Origin: Coemansia sp. RSA 922
Taxonomy: Eukaryota; Kickxellomycota; Kickxellomycetes; Kickxellales; Kickxellaceae
Length of the DNA: 25,016 bases
Assembly (NCBI GenBank): GCA_027577415.1
Contig: JANBQS010000237.1
Coordinates: forward strand, 1 to 25,016
Direction of reading: 5' to 3'
The position numbers and the translations under genes are program-made. Positions 22,783 through 25,016 of this stretch are shown one piece after another. Under the pieces are notes generated by a model. The model made no database searches, had not been told where the DNA came from, and saw only the letters and a program-made list of their open reading frames with translations. How positions within the stretch are numbered: the stretch's first letter is position 1; each line of letters starts with the position of its first letter.

Positions 22783-25016
22783 CAAGCTCCATGGTCGGGA
22801 AGCGGTTGGCCGGGAACAACGCCCAGCCGTGCCAGTTCCTCGCGCTTATTGACCTTGGCCTTGCGCGTGCGCTCTACTTCGCTTGATATTTGCGCTGCAC
22901 TTGCGCTGCCACCCAGCGCAATACCGTCCATCAGGCGAACAAACTGCGGTGCTTGTAAGCTCATGCTCATTTTGGCATAGCAGGACCGGCAGTTGAGCGT
23001 CGTCGTAGAGCCAATACTAACCGTGGCCACAGTGTCTGCAGGCGGGTTTACCACACCATCGTCGTCGGCCATTCCGCATGCCTCGCACGATAGTGAGAAC
23101 TTTGAGGGAAGCAGATCGGTAGGTGCGCAGCCCGAGCAATCAAGGTAGCCCATCGTCGTCGAGTCCACAAACATCCAGTCTGGCCGGAACCGTACTCCAA
23201 GAATCGTCGAGCACGAGTCGCATGCCTTCCAAAGCTGGTTGTCCTTTCCAGTTCTAGTTGTTGGCAAAATGCCGCGAAGCTCAACCGCTCCCTTGCATCG
23301 CCCACAGCGTACGGTGAGATTTAGCTGACTGCAATGAGTAAGCGAGATGTTGGTTAGCTGTGTCTCTGCTAAGCGAATCTCGGTGCCTCGACGTGCGGGC
23401 TTGGAGAATCCTCCGACATCTTCGGCATCCTCCGCAAGGTGCTCGCCATCTTGGCTAATGTCAGAGTCAGAGAGCGAGTCAGTGTCTGATTCGGAGTCGT
23501 TTGCGGCAAGTCCAAGTTCAGTCATGCCCGCAGTAAGCCCAGCTTCGTCGACAGAAATGGTTTTGACCCAGGGCTTGGCAGAGGATGAGTCGTCATACAA
23601 GTGCGGCTGCTTCTGTAAATGAGAAGCAGGCTCAGCTGCTTGCGCTGTTGGTACAGTCCGGCGCGTTTGGACAGGTGGCACAGGAGCCTGCTGCTCTGGT
23701 GGTGGAGCCGAGATCATGCTGACTAGCCAACGATCGAGCCAGTTGAGATGGTGCAACAGCGTAGGCCCTGGCGACTCTAGCACATGCTCGCCGAAGCGTC
23801 GACAAACAAAGTCCAGGTACTTTTGCCTCCCTCCCACAGGCTGCCAGCTGCTGGGCTTACCCTTGCGGCCCAAGATCGTGTCACTTTCTAGTGACAGCGT
23901 CACTGCGGGTAACCGAGGCAAGTCGTCACCAGAGTTAGCTAGTGGCGAGTCTGGGTATGAGCGCGCCACAGTAATGGTACTGGTAATCTGCGTAATGTCT
24001 AGCGGCTGAATATCGGGATCGGTAGGCGTGATGTCGAGCTTTATGGCTGTCCCGCCGCTGGGAGTGTCGCTGACTACGGTATAGTTGCCGCGGAAGCGCC
24101 TCTCGAGCTGGCGAAGTTCTGAAATTCGACGAGGATCTTCGGCGCTGTCAGTTCCAACTGAAGGGGAAGCTGGGTTCAGTATACTGTCTGTGAGCTCAGG
24201 TACTGGTCTTGGTACGGGAGGGCGCAGTGCCGTGTGAGGGCGAGGGGTGCTTGGCGAGGGAACTGAGGCCCGATTCGGCAATTGGCTTGTATCGCTGCTT
24301 CTTTGGCTGTCTGGTTCAGCTATTGTGCTGGACTTGCTGGGGCCAGAGAACGTGGTGAACTTTATCGTCGGTGCAGGCTTTTGCTGCATCAGCAACTCGA
24401 GATTATGATCCAGCCAGTCCACATACTCTTCGAGGCTAGGAACGTCCTCCGGCTTGTCAGACTCTATGGCAGCGTGTGCTGTCTTTCTGACATGTTTGGC
24501 AAAGCCAACCTCTACATTGCGCTTCACGCCAGTAGGGATACTCTTGTTGGCAATCTGTACCTCGAGAATCGGGTCCGAAGTCCGCTTGGTTGGATAGCTC
24601 GCAGGTACCACTAGAGCCATGTACAGGCATGTCAAGTCGAATGGAAAGTCGGGGTCGGAGGGCCTCATCTCGACAGCAAATGCCGACTCGCCTCGTTCAG
24701 AGCTCAGTCTTTTTACTACCCACTTTGGCGCCTTGAGCAAGTCGTCGATCTGTGTCTTGCGGACTGAGTCACCGCGCTGGGCTCCCTTGTCCCGTCCTCC
24801 TCTGCCTTTACCTCGCCCGCCCCGGCCACGCTGCTCTGTTGCGCCAGGAGTGGTTTCGTTGCTAGTTGTGCTAGTGCTGGCAATGTGGAGAAAGGTGCAG
24901 GTATCGCCGGCTCGGCATGAATTGCCTTGCTGGAAGAAGCGACAGACTACAGGACGTCTCGGGGCCTGACGACGTGGTGGACGCCCTGAGCTGGTTGCGG
25001 CCGCCTGTGCGCTGGG
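22437..25016 (-). CDS. CCCH + double RWD-like + CHY zinc-finger protein (5' end outside window)
   Basis: 859 residues are visible; the N-terminus lies beyond the right edge and the frame is open to the last base. Numbering from the edge: a CCCH finger at 25-44 (C-x8-C-x5-C-x3-H, CRFFQQGNSC...CTFLH), of the kind that binds RNA or mediates ubiquitin-related contacts; an RG-rich linker (GRGGRGKGRGGR); then two related RWD-like domains at about 95-212 and 306-433; an acidic Ser/Asp segment; five CxxC pairs forming zinc ribbons (571-679); and a C-terminal CHY zinc finger (745-807: ACKHFRKSTRWLRFPCCGK through CISC), ending in a basic tail. CHY fingers occur in Hot13 and in RCHY1/Pirh2-type ligases. 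No RING finger is visible, so ligase activity is not supported. The function is unknown; a ubiquitin- or RNA-linked role is a guess. Confidence 0.88.
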   Translation of the reverse strand, partial: PSAQAAATSSGRPPRRQAPRRPVVCRFFQQGNSCRAGDTCTFLHIASTSTTSNETTPGATEQRGRGGRGKGRGGRDKGAQRGDSVRKTQIDDLLKAPKWVVKRLSSERGESAFAVEMRPSDPDFPFDLTCLYMALVVPASYPTKRTSDPILEVQIANKSIPTGVKRNVEVGFAKHVRKTAHAAIESDKPEDVPSLEEYVDWLDHNLELLMQQKPAPTIKFTTFSGPSKSSTIAEPDSQRSSDTSQLPNRASVPSPSTPRPHTALRPPVPRPVPELTDSILNPASPSVGTDSAEDPRRISELRQLERRFRGNYTVVSDTPSGGTAIKLDITPTDPDIQPLDITQITSTITVARSYPDSPLANSGDDLPRLPAVTLSLESDTILGRKGKPSSWQPVGGRQKYLDFVCRRFGEHVLESPGPTLLHHLNWLDRWLVSMISAPPPEQQAPVPPVQTRRTVPTAQAAEPASHLQKQPHLYDDSSSAKPWVKTISVDEAGLTAGMTELGLAANDSESDTDSLSDSDISQDGEHLAEDAEDVGGFSKPARRGTEIRLAETQLTNISLTHCSQLNLTVRCGRCKGAVELRGILPTTRTGKDNQLWKACDSCSTILGVRFRPDWMFVDSTTMGYLDCSGCAPTDLLPSKFSLSCEACGMADDDGVVNPPADTVATVSIGSTTTLNCRSCYAKMSMSLQAPQFVRLMDGIALGGSASAAQISSEVERTRKAKVNKREELARLGVVPGQPLPDHGACKHFRKSTRWLRFPCCGKTFPCVTCHDEKEDHEHEYAQIMLCGHCSKEQRISKAEHSGLCISCGAQVIKRVDGNHAFWQGGTGVRDRTRMSRKDTRKFQGLGKTVAVKNVTTPKK

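Overview
The window is nuclear DNA from a fungus. Introns are few and short (84-105 nt inside coding regions), leaders are pyrimidine-rich, there are no bacterial-type operons, and the genes are fungal: an Atp23 protease, a Ccc2-type copper pump, a Swf1-like DHHC palmitoyltransferase and a CHY zinc-finger protein. The duplicated F-box/LRR genes, low intron density and GC-rich housekeeping codons beside AT-rich accessory genes would suit an early-diverging lineage such as Kickxellomycotina. That placement is inference from gene style; no search was possible.

Layout, left to right. Positions 1-1617 hold a Lys/Ala-rich chromatin-type protein gene with a ~705-nt leader intron. Positions 1957-3337 hold a DHHC palmitoyltransferase whose first coding exon is only the ATG. 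Positions 3194-7758 are an imperfect tandem duplication of ~2.2 kb. Each copy carries the last 48 codons of the DHHC gene plus a complete F-box/LRR gene (561 and 562 aa), so the second copy contains a stranded DHHC tail. Positions 8055-12848 encode a 1569-aa acidic nuclear protein with a PHD finger, a short Cys cluster and an AT-hook. It converges on ATP23 (minus, 12898-13602). ATP23 is divergent from a secreted glutaminyl cyclase (13906-14991), whose stop codon is followed by a frame-shifted coding-like stretch resembling a C-terminal membrane anchor. Positions 15417-19357 hold a copper P-type ATPase with palindrome, TATA box, start-stop uORF and ~535-nt leader intron. Positions 19472-20228 (minus) are a previously hidden, decayed HemK/PrmC-type methyltransferase pseudogene. 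Positions 20229-21559 have no gene I can recognise, only a tRNA-like B-box remnant. Positions 21674-22132 encode a 152-aa orphan behind a strong TATA box. Positions 22437-25016 (minus, cut by the window edge) encode a CCCH + double RWD-like + CHY zinc-finger protein.

The genes do not form one pathway. Mostly they are independent housekeeping genes: protein lipidation, mitochondrial protein processing, secretory N-terminal cyclisation and copper delivery to the secretory pathway. Interspersed are fast-evolving accessory genes (the F-box/LRR pair and the AT-rich orphan). I see no CRISPR array, transposase, integrase, rRNA or intact tRNA.
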